Below, in pieces: positions 1-7,369 of a stretch of 24,669 bases of DNA. Location: assembly GCA_902812455.1 (NCBI GenBank), contig CADDZH010000079.1, positions 1 through 24,669 on the forward strand. Reading direction: 5' to 3'. Made by a program: the position numbers and the translations under genes. Source of the stretch: Chloroflexota bacterium. GTDB taxonomy: Bacteria; Chloroflexota; Ktedonobacteria; Ktedonobacterales; Ktedonobacteraceae. How positions within the stretch are numbered: the stretch's first letter is position 1; each line of letters starts with the position of its first letter. The notes under the pieces are model-generated. The model had not been told where the DNA came from and searched no databases. It saw only the letters and a list, made by a program, of their open reading frames with translations.

Positions 1-389
1 ATCACATGCTGGACGCGCTGGAGCAAGGGATCATCCTGGCCGAGACGCATATCTCTGCGCTGCGCCTCTCGTTCCAGGTTGTCAACAATATAAGCGGTGA
101 GCAGTTCCCGTTGGAAAGAGAGGTCCTCGCCGGGAAAGAGCGCATCAAGCAGGAGCATCACCATTCCAACACTGGGAATCCGTTCTCCAGTTTCCCAGCT
201 CACAATGGAGCGTTTGGGGATCGCGAGCTGCGCGGCCAGTTTCGCCTGCGTCCAGCCACGGGCAAAGCGTGCCCGTTTGAGCGCCCTGGCAAAGCGGGTT
301 GGTGCCTCCACCTCTGGACCAGTCGCTTCCTCTGGCAAGGAGAAAAGAAAGGCCAGGGGATTATCCTGTGAGGAACGATCATCTTTCAT
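1..389 (-). CDS. XRE-family helix-turn-helix regulator, C-terminus beyond window
   Basis: Open minus-strand frame from an ATG at 387-389 to the window edge (at least 129 residues, no stop seen). An acidic N-terminal stretch of about 30 residues is followed by a classical XRE/lambda-repressor-type HTH at about residues 33-75, with the motif RGWTQAKLAAQLAIPKRSIV followed by SWETGERIPS. The remainder looks helical (ELLTAYIVDNLERE). The start overlaps the end of the upstream antirepressor-like gene by 11 bp and is preceded by AGAGGAAG, so the two genes are probably translated from one message. By family it is a DNA-binding repressor, possibly of the operator-like repeats at 1202-1260; that target is inference. 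The missing C-terminus could carry a further domain. Confidence 0.8.
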   Translation of the reverse strand, partial: MKDDRSSQDNPLAFLFSLPEEATGPEVEAPTRFARALKRARFARGWTQAKLAAQLAIPKRSIVSWETGERIPSVGMVMLLLDALFPGEDLSFQRELLTAYIVDNLEREAQRRDMRLGQDDPLLQRVQHV

Positions 390-1179
390 ACATCTTCCTC
401 TGCTTTTCCAGCCACTCCACGGCTTTCGGATATTGCGCCTGGGTGAGCAGCTTATACGAGGTGACATTGAAGGTCCGGTAGAGCTGCCCGAAGACTGTTC
501 CGAAAAAATTGCCGCCGCCAAGCTTCTTGGACATGGCGATCGCCACCTGTTTCACCAGGTCGCTGATATGCTCAGCCTGCTCTTCCGAGATCTGAGCGCG
601 CGGGAGTAAACGTGCTTCCAGAGCAGAGAGCCGGGCATCATAAGCCGCTTTGACAGCCTTTACTTCCTCGCTCGTCTCATCTGCGCGGGAGAGTGCCTGC
701 TGGGCCTGGTCTAATGCCATGCGCGCCACGGCGAGGCCCTCGGCATAGAGCGGATTCTGGGTTGAAAGCATCACCTCGGTCGTGGGTCCTGGCGTGGCCC
801 CAAAGAGGCGACCCAGCACATCACCCACCTGCTCCTGGTAAAAGTCAATGCGGCTGCGTTTCTCCGGTTTCATACGCCGGGTGGAGACAACAGCCAGCCA
901 GTAGGGGATGAGGTCAGAGCGCAAGCACCAGGTCGTGATCAGTTGCTTCCCCTGCGCCAGGGGAAACTGCCAGAGTCCTTTCGCCAGAGCCGGCTGCTCT
1001 TCGATGCGCTCCCGTTGAGCATCTGCATCCAGACCAAGCGCGCGACAGAGATGGGGCAGCGCCCCATAAACATACCCATCTTCCCCCATGACTGCTGTAA
1101 TCTCCGCACCGGCAAATAGCACGGTTGCCTGCTGAACCACTTTGCCCACCCGTGCGGGCATGTTTTCCTGCTCGGCCAT
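379..1179 (-). CDS. Phage antirepressor-like protein (P22_AR_N / ORF6C type)
   Basis: 266 residues. The N-terminal half (about residues 17-130) resembles the P22 antirepressor N-terminal domain: a conserved module with LPHLCRALGLDADAQRERI, then WCLRSDLIPYWLA and a KRSRIDFYQEQ segment. A helical, probably coiled-coil linker (about 150-195) follows, and the C-terminal about 70 residues match the ORF6C style (HISDLVKQVAIAMSKKLG, then FNVTSYKLLTQAQYP). Such proteins bind or displace repressors in phages and mobile elements. Start ATG is preceded by GAGAGG. It overlaps the downstream XRE regulator gene by 11 bp. No other phage genes are visible, so it is more likely a domesticated or element-borne regulator pair than part of a prophage. 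Confidence 0.8.
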   Translation of the reverse strand: MAEQENMPARVGKVVQQATVLFAGAEITAVMGEDGYVYGALPHLCRALGLDADAQRERIEEQPALAKGLWQFPLAQGKQLITTWCLRSDLIPYWLAVVSTRRMKPEKRSRIDFYQEQVGDVLGRLFGATPGPTTEVMLSTQNPLYAEGLAVARMALDQAQQALSRADETSEEVKAVKAAYDARLSALEARLLPRAQISEEQAEHISDLVKQVAIAMSKKLGGGNFFGTVFGQLYRTFNVTSYKLLTQAQYPKAVEWLEKQRKMYER

Positions 1180-1201
1180 ACGAAACCTCTCTCAAAAAAG
1201 A

Positions 1202-1260
1202 TACACTACCTGTGTAACCAAAACCGCTTTACACCGACTATGATTACGCGATCAGTGTAA
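1202..1260. promoter_or_regulatory. Operator-like inverted repeats upstream of antirepressor gene
   Basis: The TACAC/GTGTA half-site recurs here: TACAC at 1202-1206 pairs with GTGTA at 1212-1216, and TTACAC at 1229-1234 pairs with GTGTAA at 1255-1260. The cluster lies just upstream of the minus-strand antirepressor start, where a promoter and repressor sites would be expected. I see no convincing -35/-10 pair. Binding by the neighbouring XRE protein is inference. Confidence 0.4.
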
Positions 1261-1321
1261 CATATAGCAAGTGAAAGGGCAAGTCTTCTCCACCTCTTCT
1301 TGGGCAGCCTCTCACCTTCGT

Positions 1322-1897
1322 TTAAACGTCTCCCCGCGCTATCTGCAACGTTCGCTCAGCTCTGCGCTCTATTTCTTCCCAACGCCCCTTGAAAGCGCTG
1401 TAAATTTGCGCATCCAGTCCAATGTGAACCTCGTAGCAGCGCAGCCGTTCATCCAGATGGGGTACTTCCAGGCCGATTGAGGCGTAGTGTACACGAGCCT
1501 GCTCATGGAAGTCGATATGCTGGAGCGAGGAGTACCAGGGTGCCCAGTATGAGAACATCGCAATGTCGTACAGATAGTCGCCATACATCGAGCAACCCCA
1601 ATCAATCACTCCGCTGACGCGACCATCTGAGACAAACACGTTATAGTTGAGCAGGTCAGCATGGATCAGGTGCCGAATGTCCGGGCAGATAACCACCAAC
1701 GACGCGAGGGAGTGGAGGGCCTCTTTGAAGGGGCCATCACCCACCGGTGAGGCTGCCAGATTTGAGCGCCAGGTCTGAGTCGGGTCAAATGACCGGGGGT
1801 CGGCGGCGCTGAGCAGGAACGCTTTCCAGCTCCTTGCCGGTGCTGGGGTTCCGGTAGCAGTCGGACCGGAATCAGCGTTTAGGATGGCTTCGTATTA
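1322..1897 (-). pseudogene. Aminoglycoside phosphotransferase, C-terminal remnant
   Basis: The open minus frame (stop at 1895-1897, translation to 1322) carries the C-terminal half of a choline kinase/APH-type phosphotransferase. It has the Brenner motif HLIHADLLNYN (catalytic Asp and Asn) and VIDWG as the metal-binding Asp, followed by MYGDYLYDIA. A GTG at 1744 could start a 140-residue product, but recognisable family sequence (RSWKAFLL, then TWRSNLAASPVGDGPF) continues upstream of it without a start. The N-lobe with the ATP-binding part is absent. I therefore call a 5'-truncated pseudogene. The missing half of a very similar protein is present in decayed form at the right edge of the window (24235-24669), also on the minus strand. 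Confidence 0.75.
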
Positions 1898-2044
1898 TCA
1901 GCAGTAAATGCAGGGTTTTATCGCGAATAACAGAAGTTATCTGCATATCCGATGTTATCGATATGAGAAAAAGAGACTTACCCTACGTCCATTATATGAA
2001 CACATAGTCTATATAAACACATCCGTTCAGTAGGGAGTTTCGTC

Positions 2045-3611
2045 ATGTCGCTCATATTTACAAATCTCTCAAAGGACCTTTGGTATCGATCAGTGCATTG
2101 GAAAAGTTTGAGAATGCCGTCTTTGCGGGGCTCTCTATCAATACTGCTGTCGTGCCTGGACAGCCCATCCCTATCTCCTTGTCTTTTTCCAGTGAAAATA
2201 GGAGCCTTGACTTGGGAACAGGATGCCGTATTGCCATCTTCTTGGATCAAGACAAAATTTTTCAGATGCCTGATGACGAAACTTTCTTAGCCTATACTCC
2301 CAGCTCGTTCTGGAACGTTGACATCGGCAACGTTCAGGCATTGATCGAGCCACCTCCTCCCTATTCCTCTCTAGTCTAGGAGAGCGCCTCTATGCCCTCG
2401 GTCAACACGAACTGCGCTTGGAGATCACAACGAACGGGAAGGATAGAGGACCATATACAGATACTGCAGTACTTACAGTCGTTCCAGAAGCTGTGTCGCA
2501 GTATTGGTGGCAATGGCAAGGAGATCTCCTGCAAGGAGCTGCTTGGAAAGCAAGCTATACCCTTGCTGGCACCTGTCAGAACAAGAGCCAGTATGTGAGG
2601 ATGCAGTTCACGGTAGAACTTGACGAAACCGATGGGAATGGGAATACGAAATCGTATGGGGATTTCAGCGTAGAAGTCGAGAAACAGCAATCTTCCCTAC
2701 TGACATTTCCACCAATTATGCAAGATTGGCCCTGGTTAATTCAAGGTCTCTGGGCACCTGAAGATCAACCGGGGAAGGAGTTCTTCTACACGGCCAAACT
2801 CACCTTGCAGGACTCCTACGGGAACCTGTATCCGCCAGTCAACTCTTCAACATTTGAGGTGGTCGTTAACGTCTCTGATACAAAACTTGCCGAAGCGCAA
2901 GCCGCATTTGCCAGTAATGCATCTGCTATTGCTCTCGGAATTGCCTCAGCAATCCTCTGGTGGCTCGCTCCCGCGGCAGCTGCTGCCACAGTCGCTGCTA
3001 CAGTCTTGGGAGAAGAAGCACTGGATCCACCAGAGCCGAGTCCACACTACTTAGAGCAAGTGGAACCTGTACCACTCACTTGGCCTGAAGAACTCTACAA
3101 GAACGACAAGCTAGTAGAATTTCGCGCATACTTCGAACTACTCGGGGAGTTATTGGGCGATCTCATAGCTCTTGGAGAAATTGAAGCTCGTCTGCTTGGG
3201 GCTCAGGCAAGGGGAAGCAAACAGGGGTTAGAACTTCAAGCGGTAAGTTATAGGCAGATCGTGCAGCAAATGGAGGGCAAAGCGCGTAGATTAGCAGAAC
3301 TTGCTAAGGTGGCGATGCAATCTACAGCGATACAGCAAGAGTTCAGTTCACAGGAAATAAGGGCGTTCATTGCAAGAAGTAAACCGATCTCATCAGTGCA
3401 AATAACCAAGCGTCTGGAGCAGGAAGGCTTCGATCAGACTACTCTTAAGAGCGTAAAGGAAGTAATAACCTCTCCTAAGTTACGTGAGTTGATGTTATCG
3501 CTAGAAGGGTTCACCCGGCTGTTCCCTATGACAAGCTTATGCATGATCCAGTTAGCGAGCATTATCCAGCACGCATCTGAGAAAATCTTGCGGCAATATG
3601 AAAGGCACTAG
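2045..3611 (+). pseudogene. Uncharacterised protein gene broken by two frameshifts
   Basis: Three successive reading frames form one apparent gene. It starts at ATG 2045 (preceded by TAGGGAG), moves to another frame near 2070 (LSKGPLVSISALEKF reads through), runs to a stop at 2379, and continues in the third frame through the same bases (YSSLGERLYALGQHELRL) to 3611. Both shifts are consistent with single-base deletions. The reconstructed product would be about 520 residues: a beta-rich N-terminal half (PVGQ-like and WNVDIG segments), a hydrophobic stretch rich in Ala (AIALGIASAILWWLAP) about the middle, and a helical C-terminal half. I do not recognise the family. Part of it (2418-3611, 397 residues from a TTG) could still be made. 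Base composition is visibly more AT-rich than the cluster to the right. Sequencing errors are the alternative. Confidence 0.6.
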
Positions 3612-3778
3612 CTTACCTGCACACTGATAGTGCATAACAAAGGCCGCAATAGAATAAGTCTCTTAAGGGTGTATCTACGAAGTCATCTCCAATCTACTGA
3701 TGAGCTAATGACAGTACTGACTGTTTCATGAGGTTAGAGGACTTGCCGAATGCACTATTAGCGTTGGTTTTTGTCTAA

Positions 3779-4110
3779 TTGCTACGGAAACCCCTAATTG
3801 CTACGCTCGCTAGCGCAGCGTTCATCGGTGTGCATCCAGATGGCGTGCACGCAGCTACAAGTCACCCTGTCTGTTTTGGTATCCAGGCACGTATCTTGGC
3901 TAGCGAGGATACGGTGCCTTTCACCGAAGAACTCTCGATCACCGTCACCAATACGAGCTGTGGGGAGACGGTGAATGGCTCCATGCTTGCCATCACAGAC
4001 CGCATCCGCTGTGGCTCGTCTCCCTGGGTGGTCGATTACCGAACAAGCGATGGCCTTAAGGCGCTCACGGCGGGTGAGAGCTTCACCTGGACTGGCCGCA
4101 CACTAGCTTC
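3779..4110 (+). pseudogene. Fragment of an unknown exported protein
   Basis: Plus-strand frame opening directly after a stop with a TTG (3779) and no Shine-Dalgarno sequence. The first about 27 residues look like a signal peptide (LRKPLIATLASAAF then a cleavage-like GVHAATS), followed by a Cys-containing beta-rich segment (SITVTNTSCGETVNGSM). The frame stays open to 4231, but from about 4110 it runs antisense to an acetyltransferase remnant, so its last third is probably not native. I do not recognise a family. Missing translation signals and the abrupt junction favour a truncated remnant over a working gene. Confidence 0.4.
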
Positions 4111-4308
4111 GAGGGCAGGCATGGCTTGTATGACAGCGACCGACACCTTGAACGCGAAGCCCAGCGAAGCATACAGCGAGAGGGAAGCCACGTTGAAAGC
4201 GTCCTGCTGGAGCCTGAGGCTCTCGATGTGATTGCGCCGGGCATACTCGATCACTCTGTCATCAAGGCCCGCCCGATCCCCTTGCTTTGCAAAGCAAGAC
4301 CTGTCCAC
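4036..4308 (-). pseudogene. GNAT-family acetyltransferase remnant
   Basis: The minus frame contains the C-terminal part of a GNAT N-acetyltransferase: VIEYARRNHIESLRLQQD followed by AFNVASLSLYASLGFAFK, the familiar end of the acetyl-CoA fold where a long helix precedes the N-x-x-S-L-x-L-Y-x-S-L-G-F strand. The N-terminal part and acetyl-CoA loop (R/Q-x-x-G-x-G/A) are not found upstream; instead the frame meets the palindrome at 4281-4298. The tail past about 4110 no longer resembles the family. It is therefore a decayed piece, probably left by a deletion or insertion. Confidence 0.6.
4281..4298. repeat. Perfect 18-bp palindrome
   Basis: CTTGCTTTGCAAAGCAAG is self-complementary over all 18 bases. 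It lies at the breakpoint of the acetyltransferase remnant and directly next to a second inverted repeat (4298-4342). It could be a protein binding site, a hairpin, or an end of a lost mobile element. Confidence 0.7.
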
Positions 4309-4342
4309 GCTAACTCCAATTAGAGCGTGGCGCTAACAGGTC
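4298..4342. repeat. Imperfect inverted repeat, terminator- or element-end-like
   Basis: GACCTGTCCACGCT (4298-4311) pairs with AGCGTGG (4324-4330) and, after a five-base bulge, ACAGGTC (4336-4342). The loop is 12 bases and AT-rich. It lies downstream of the minus-strand LarA-like gene and could act as its terminator, but there is no T-tract; a mobile-element end is the alternative. Confidence 0.45.
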
Positions 4343-4437
4343 TGGTCCACACGCCTTTCTCCTTGATACTGCATCCGTGGCTCAGCTCGCGCACCCGATC
4401 AGGGGCGGGCAGGCGACATCTTCCTCCTGGTAGCGAG

Positions 4438-5922
4438 TCAGGTCGTCGCCCTCCAGAGCAACGGCATGCGAGCACCGACGTTCGGAGTTACCATGACCGT
4501 CGGCTCACTACTGCCGACGGTCTGGCAGGCCAGACGCCAGGCGCCTTCCCAGGTCGGGGCCGCCGTCGCCCCCACGATCGCGGCCGCTTCAGCGCTCTTT
4601 GGTCCACAGAAGATGATCCGACTGGCAAGATTAAACAGGAAGGCATTCTCGTAGAAGACCGGAAAGGCATGCAGCGGATGGGCGGCATGGGCGTACCGGT
4701 ACTTGAAGATGAGGTCTTCCCGATGGGCATACTCCTCCTCGTAGTCTTCCAGCTTGGATGGATCGTGTCCGAGCCTGTTGAAGAGCTGAAGGAGCTCACG
4801 ATCAGCAGGCCGCCACCGCTCGTCGATCGTGCCATCACAAGGGGTGACCAGGATCGCCACACCGCCCTGCCGCAGCGGCGGTCTCTCGCCGACGTATTCG
4901 CGGATGCGAGCGTTGAGCTGCGCCAGGGACATGAGCGGATTCATGCAGGTGTCGTAGAAGATGCCATGGTAGGCCGCACCGCTTACGAACACATCGGCCT
5001 GGGCGGGAAGATCGACGATCTTCTCGCCGTCCGCGAGTTCGAACATCGGCTCCCGGATCGCCTCGCCGTCCCCTGCAAAGATCGCACAGAACTCGCCCCG
5101 GACATTCAGTGAGCCTTCTAGGTAGAAAACCTTCTTCCCCGTGGCCTGTTCGGCGTATTTGGCCCAGACTTCCTTGTGCTTCATGAAGAGCTGCTTGCGC
5201 GCTTCGGAAGCCATGGAATCCTTGTGCTCGTGGACGCGATAAGCGTGGTGAGTCATGATGCTGCGTGCACTTCCGAGGCCTACGGTGATGCCCTGACCTC
5301 CCCCCAGGTAACCGCCCCAGATCGAAGGCACCCCCGACCAGCCGCTCATGTAGATCACCAGATCCGAATCGACCAGGCAATCGTTGACCTCAACCAGGTC
5401 ACCCATTTCGGTCACACCCAGCTCGACCAGGTGATCCCGATCGGTGGCGTCGTGCGGACGAATGCGGCTGCTCGCCCAACCTGTCGGCCAGAAGCGATCG
5501 ACCACCTCGGGAGGCAAGATGTGGAAAGGGGACGGGTATGGTGGATTGATATCGCGACCGACCTTGGAGAGGATGAGCTCGCTGCGGGTCACCTTGGGAT
5601 GCAGGCCGCCGACTATCACCATGCGAACGCTGCGCTCCTCGACGCCTGCTTCTCGCAGCTCATCGAGCACGACTGGCACGGCGTGGACTCCCACTCCCAT
5701 CCAGTCGTTCATGGCGATCGTCACCTTACTGGAAGCCGTGACGAGATCAGCCAATGGTTTCATGCCGATCGGCTTCCTGATCGCGTCACGCACAGCCTGG
5801 GCAGGGTTTTCAAGTGCTCGAGGTATACGGTCGGGGTTGGGGCCTGCGACGACTATGGCGGAATCGGGAACCTCGATCTCCCAGGGAGAGCCGAGCCCAT
5901 AGTCAATGCCTGAAACCTTCAT
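4438..5922 (-). CDS. LarA-superfamily (DUF2088, lactate racemase-like) protein
   Basis: 494 residues, start ATG preceded by GAAGGAGG at good spacing. Overall layout matches nickel-dependent lactate racemase relatives: an N-terminal domain with the catalytic-His motif IVGGLHPKVTRSEL (His108), a central SGWSGVPSIWGGYLGGGQ segment, and His225/His226 in SIMTHHAYR at the place of the nickel-binding His. The Lys that anchors the pincer (NPN) cofactor in LarA, normally in a GGxK-type motif here, seems to be replaced (GGYLGGG). The reaction is therefore unlikely to be taken from LarA directly; racemisation or epimerisation of a 2-hydroxy acid is the family theme. No larB/C/E cofactor genes are nearby. 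It points away from the epoxide cluster and is probably separate from it. Confidence 0.75.
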   Translation of the reverse strand: MKVSGIDYGLGSPWEIEVPDSAIVVAGPNPDRIPRALENPAQAVRDAIRKPIGMKPLADLVTASSKVTIAMNDWMGVGVHAVPVVLDELREAGVEERSVRMVIVGGLHPKVTRSELILSKVGRDINPPYPSPFHILPPEVVDRFWPTGWASSRIRPHDATDRDHLVELGVTEMGDLVEVNDCLVDSDLVIYMSGWSGVPSIWGGYLGGGQGITVGLGSARSIMTHHAYRVHEHKDSMASEARKQLFMKHKEVWAKYAEQATGKKVFYLEGSLNVRGEFCAIFAGDGEAIREPMFELADGEKIVDLPAQADVFVSGAAYHGIFYDTCMNPLMSLAQLNARIREYVGERPPLRQGGVAILVTPCDGTIDERWRPADRELLQLFNRLGHDPSKLEDYEEEYAHREDLIFKYRYAHAAHPLHAFPVFYENAFLFNLASRIIFCGPKSAEAAAIVGATAAPTWEGAWRLACQTVGSSEPTVMVTPNVGARMPLLWRATT

Positions 5923-6350
5923 GTGAATCGCCTCCTTCTACGAAGCCGGTCTTGCGTTGACCAAGGCTCAGCGTACTGGGAGCCCTGTAATGGGTCCGAG
6001 CAATACCTTCTGCGACGACGGGCAGCCTTGTTGTCCAAAGCCCGGTTGTGGTTCCCCATCCGATAACCCTTAAGATCGAGGGCTATGAACGAAAAACCGG
6101 CTTGCTCCTGGTCAGCAATTTTTCAGCAGAGCCTCATTCGCCACACATCTATCCTATCACAGCAGCAGAAAATCGGAAAGAAGAGCCTCAACAACATAGC
6201 CGGAGGCTCTTCGCTCGGAGCGTGGCCGCCAGACAAGCTAGCGCATGCGTGACGGGAATTTGCCTATCAGTTCGACAAAGCCTGTATGCCTTAGCCCGTT
6301 AAAAAGGAGGCGACTTTGCAACAGCCCTGATATCTTCTCACTGCAAAGGA
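5923..6350. other. Intergenic region between divergent genes
   Basis: About 430 bases without a gene I can support. A plus frame at 6048-6302 has no recognisable domain and no Shine-Dalgarno sequence. The stretch holds an inverted repeat at 6181-6211 and, at 6301-6310, an AAAAAGGAGG that looks like a ribosome binding site but has no suitable start after it. Promoters of the divergent LarA-like gene (left) and the MEDS regulator (right) must lie here. Confidence 0.6.
6181..6211. repeat. Inverted repeat, 9-bp stem
   Basis: AAGAGCCTC (6181-6189) and GAGGCTCTT (6203-6211) are perfect complements around a 13-base loop, immediately followed by the small palindromic CGCTCGGAGCG. There is no T-tract, so it may be an operator or RNA hairpin instead of a terminator. 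Confidence 0.5.
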
Positions 6351-6379
6351 TTGATTTTCGACGCAAATGCGTGTATAAT
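6351..6379 (+). promoter_or_regulatory. Near-consensus sigma-70-type promoter for the regulator
   Basis: TTGATT (6351-6356) and TATAAT (6374-6379) are separated by exactly 17 bases. A second TATAAT lies 12 bases further (6386-6391) because the GCGTGTATAAT unit is tandemly repeated. The promoter is about 70 bases upstream of the regulator start. Confidence 0.75.
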
Positions 6380-6417
6380 TGCGTGTATAATAAAGACTAA
6401 CAAAAAAGACTAACAAA
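6369..6417 (+). repeat. Two pairs of short direct repeats in the regulator leader
   Basis: GCGTGTATAAT occurs at 6369-6379 and 6381-6391. AAAGACTAACAAA occurs twice back to back at 6392-6404 and 6405-6417. They sit over the -10 region and the presumed transcript start, a typical place for repressor or autoregulator binding. Binding by the downstream MEDS regulator is inference. Confidence 0.7.
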
Positions 6418-6451
6418 GATCAAGAAAGGTTGGATAAGTAAGTACAGCTTT

Positions 6452-7216
6452 ATGCCTGAAAAACAGAGATTCTTGACGATTGCGGAGGCGGCTGAGTTTT
6501 TGCATGTCAGTGAGACCTCATTGCGGCGGTGGACGAATAGCGGTCAATTGCGGTGTTTTCGCGTGGGAGGACGAAACGAGCGACGTTTCCTGGTAGATGA
6601 TTTGCTGGCGTTCATGCCAACCGCACAGGCCCGCAGGGGGGCGCAGACAGCGCACGCTGAGGATGAGACCAGCTATGAAGAGCGGCATATCTGCCTGTTC
6701 TTTGTCAACCAGGACGAGCAATGGCAAATGATGCGGCCATATCTTTTAGAGCATCTTGGCATAGGTGTGCCGGTGCTCTATATCCAGGATAGCATGTCAC
6801 CGGAGCGACTCATGGAACTATTGCGCCAGGAAGGCTTGCCTGTGGACGAGTTGATTGCACGCGGGTTATTGCGCATTATTCCGCCGGAGCAGGCTTACCT
6901 GCTGACGGGAAGGTTTGATCCCCAGCGCATGCTCGCCTTTATGGAATCGCAAATCCTGGCAGCACTGGCAATGGGATACAGGCGGGTCTTTCTGACGGGT
7001 GAAATGACCTGGTCTCTTGGCGACGCGCCCGGCGCCGAAAAAATGATGGACTATGAAGCCCTGCTCAATCCACTGGTTGAGAAATATCCAGGGGTAACGA
7101 TTGTTTGTCAGTATAATCTGAAGCGCTTTGATGGTCCCAGCGTACTTGATGCGCTGCTGACGCATCCGTCGGTCCACGTACCGAGCGGGCGAGTAGCGGG
7201 GTTCTACGGCTTGTGA
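6452..7216 (+). CDS. DcmR-like regulator: excisionase/MerR-type HTH plus MEDS domain
   Basis: 254 residues. Residues about 5-52 form an excisionase/MerR-like HTH (FLTIAEAAEFLHVSETSLRRW, with GGRNERRFLVDDLLAFM as wing). Residues about 75-254 match the MEDS (methanogen/methylotroph, DcmR sensory) domain: HICLFFVNQDEQWQMM, VPVLYIQD, the GRFDPQRMLAFM segment, GEMTWSL, YEALLNPLVE, VCQYN and a late THPSV. DcmR controls dichloromethane dehalogenase in Methylobacterium, so a sensor for a small organic compound at the head of an epoxide/CoM cluster fits. The start ATG has only a weak, distant Shine-Dalgarno sequence (AAGAAAGG about 22 bases up). It lies 153 bp before xecA in the same direction and is the best candidate controller of the cluster; the ligand is unknown. 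Confidence 0.85.
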   Translation: MPEKQRFLTIAEAAEFLHVSETSLRRWTNSGQLRCFRVGGRNERRFLVDDLLAFMPTAQARRGAQTAHAEDETSYEERHICLFFVNQDEQWQMMRPYLLEHLGIGVPVLYIQDSMSPERLMELLRQEGLPVDELIARGLLRIIPPEQAYLLTGRFDPQRMLAFMESQILAALAMGYRRVFLTGEMTWSLGDAPGAEKMMDYEALLNPLVEKYPGVTIVCQYNLKRFDGPSVLDALLTHPSVHVPSGRVAGFYGL

Positions 7217-7369
7217 ACGGCAAGCCCATCCTAAGAAGAGAAAGGAGGAAGGCAGAACTCACACTAGCAGTTTCTTTCATTTGGTCGGTTGTAGTTGCGT
7301 AGGTTGGTCTACCATCACGAAGATGTGCTCGTAAGTTATGAAAGCTACCTTGAACAGACGGAGGCAACT

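Noticed and set aside
4327..5913. Long plus-strand frames opposite the LarA-like gene
   Set aside because: They mirror a GC-rich minus-strand gene with clear family motifs and a good ribosome site.
6048..6302. Possible 84-residue plus-strand gene
   Set aside because: No ribosome site, no recognisable domain, covers an inverted repeat; treated as non-coding.
7239..7246. Strong AAAGGAGG sequence after the regulator gene
   Set aside because: No start codon at suitable spacing and no open frame; xecA has its own site at 7360-7364.
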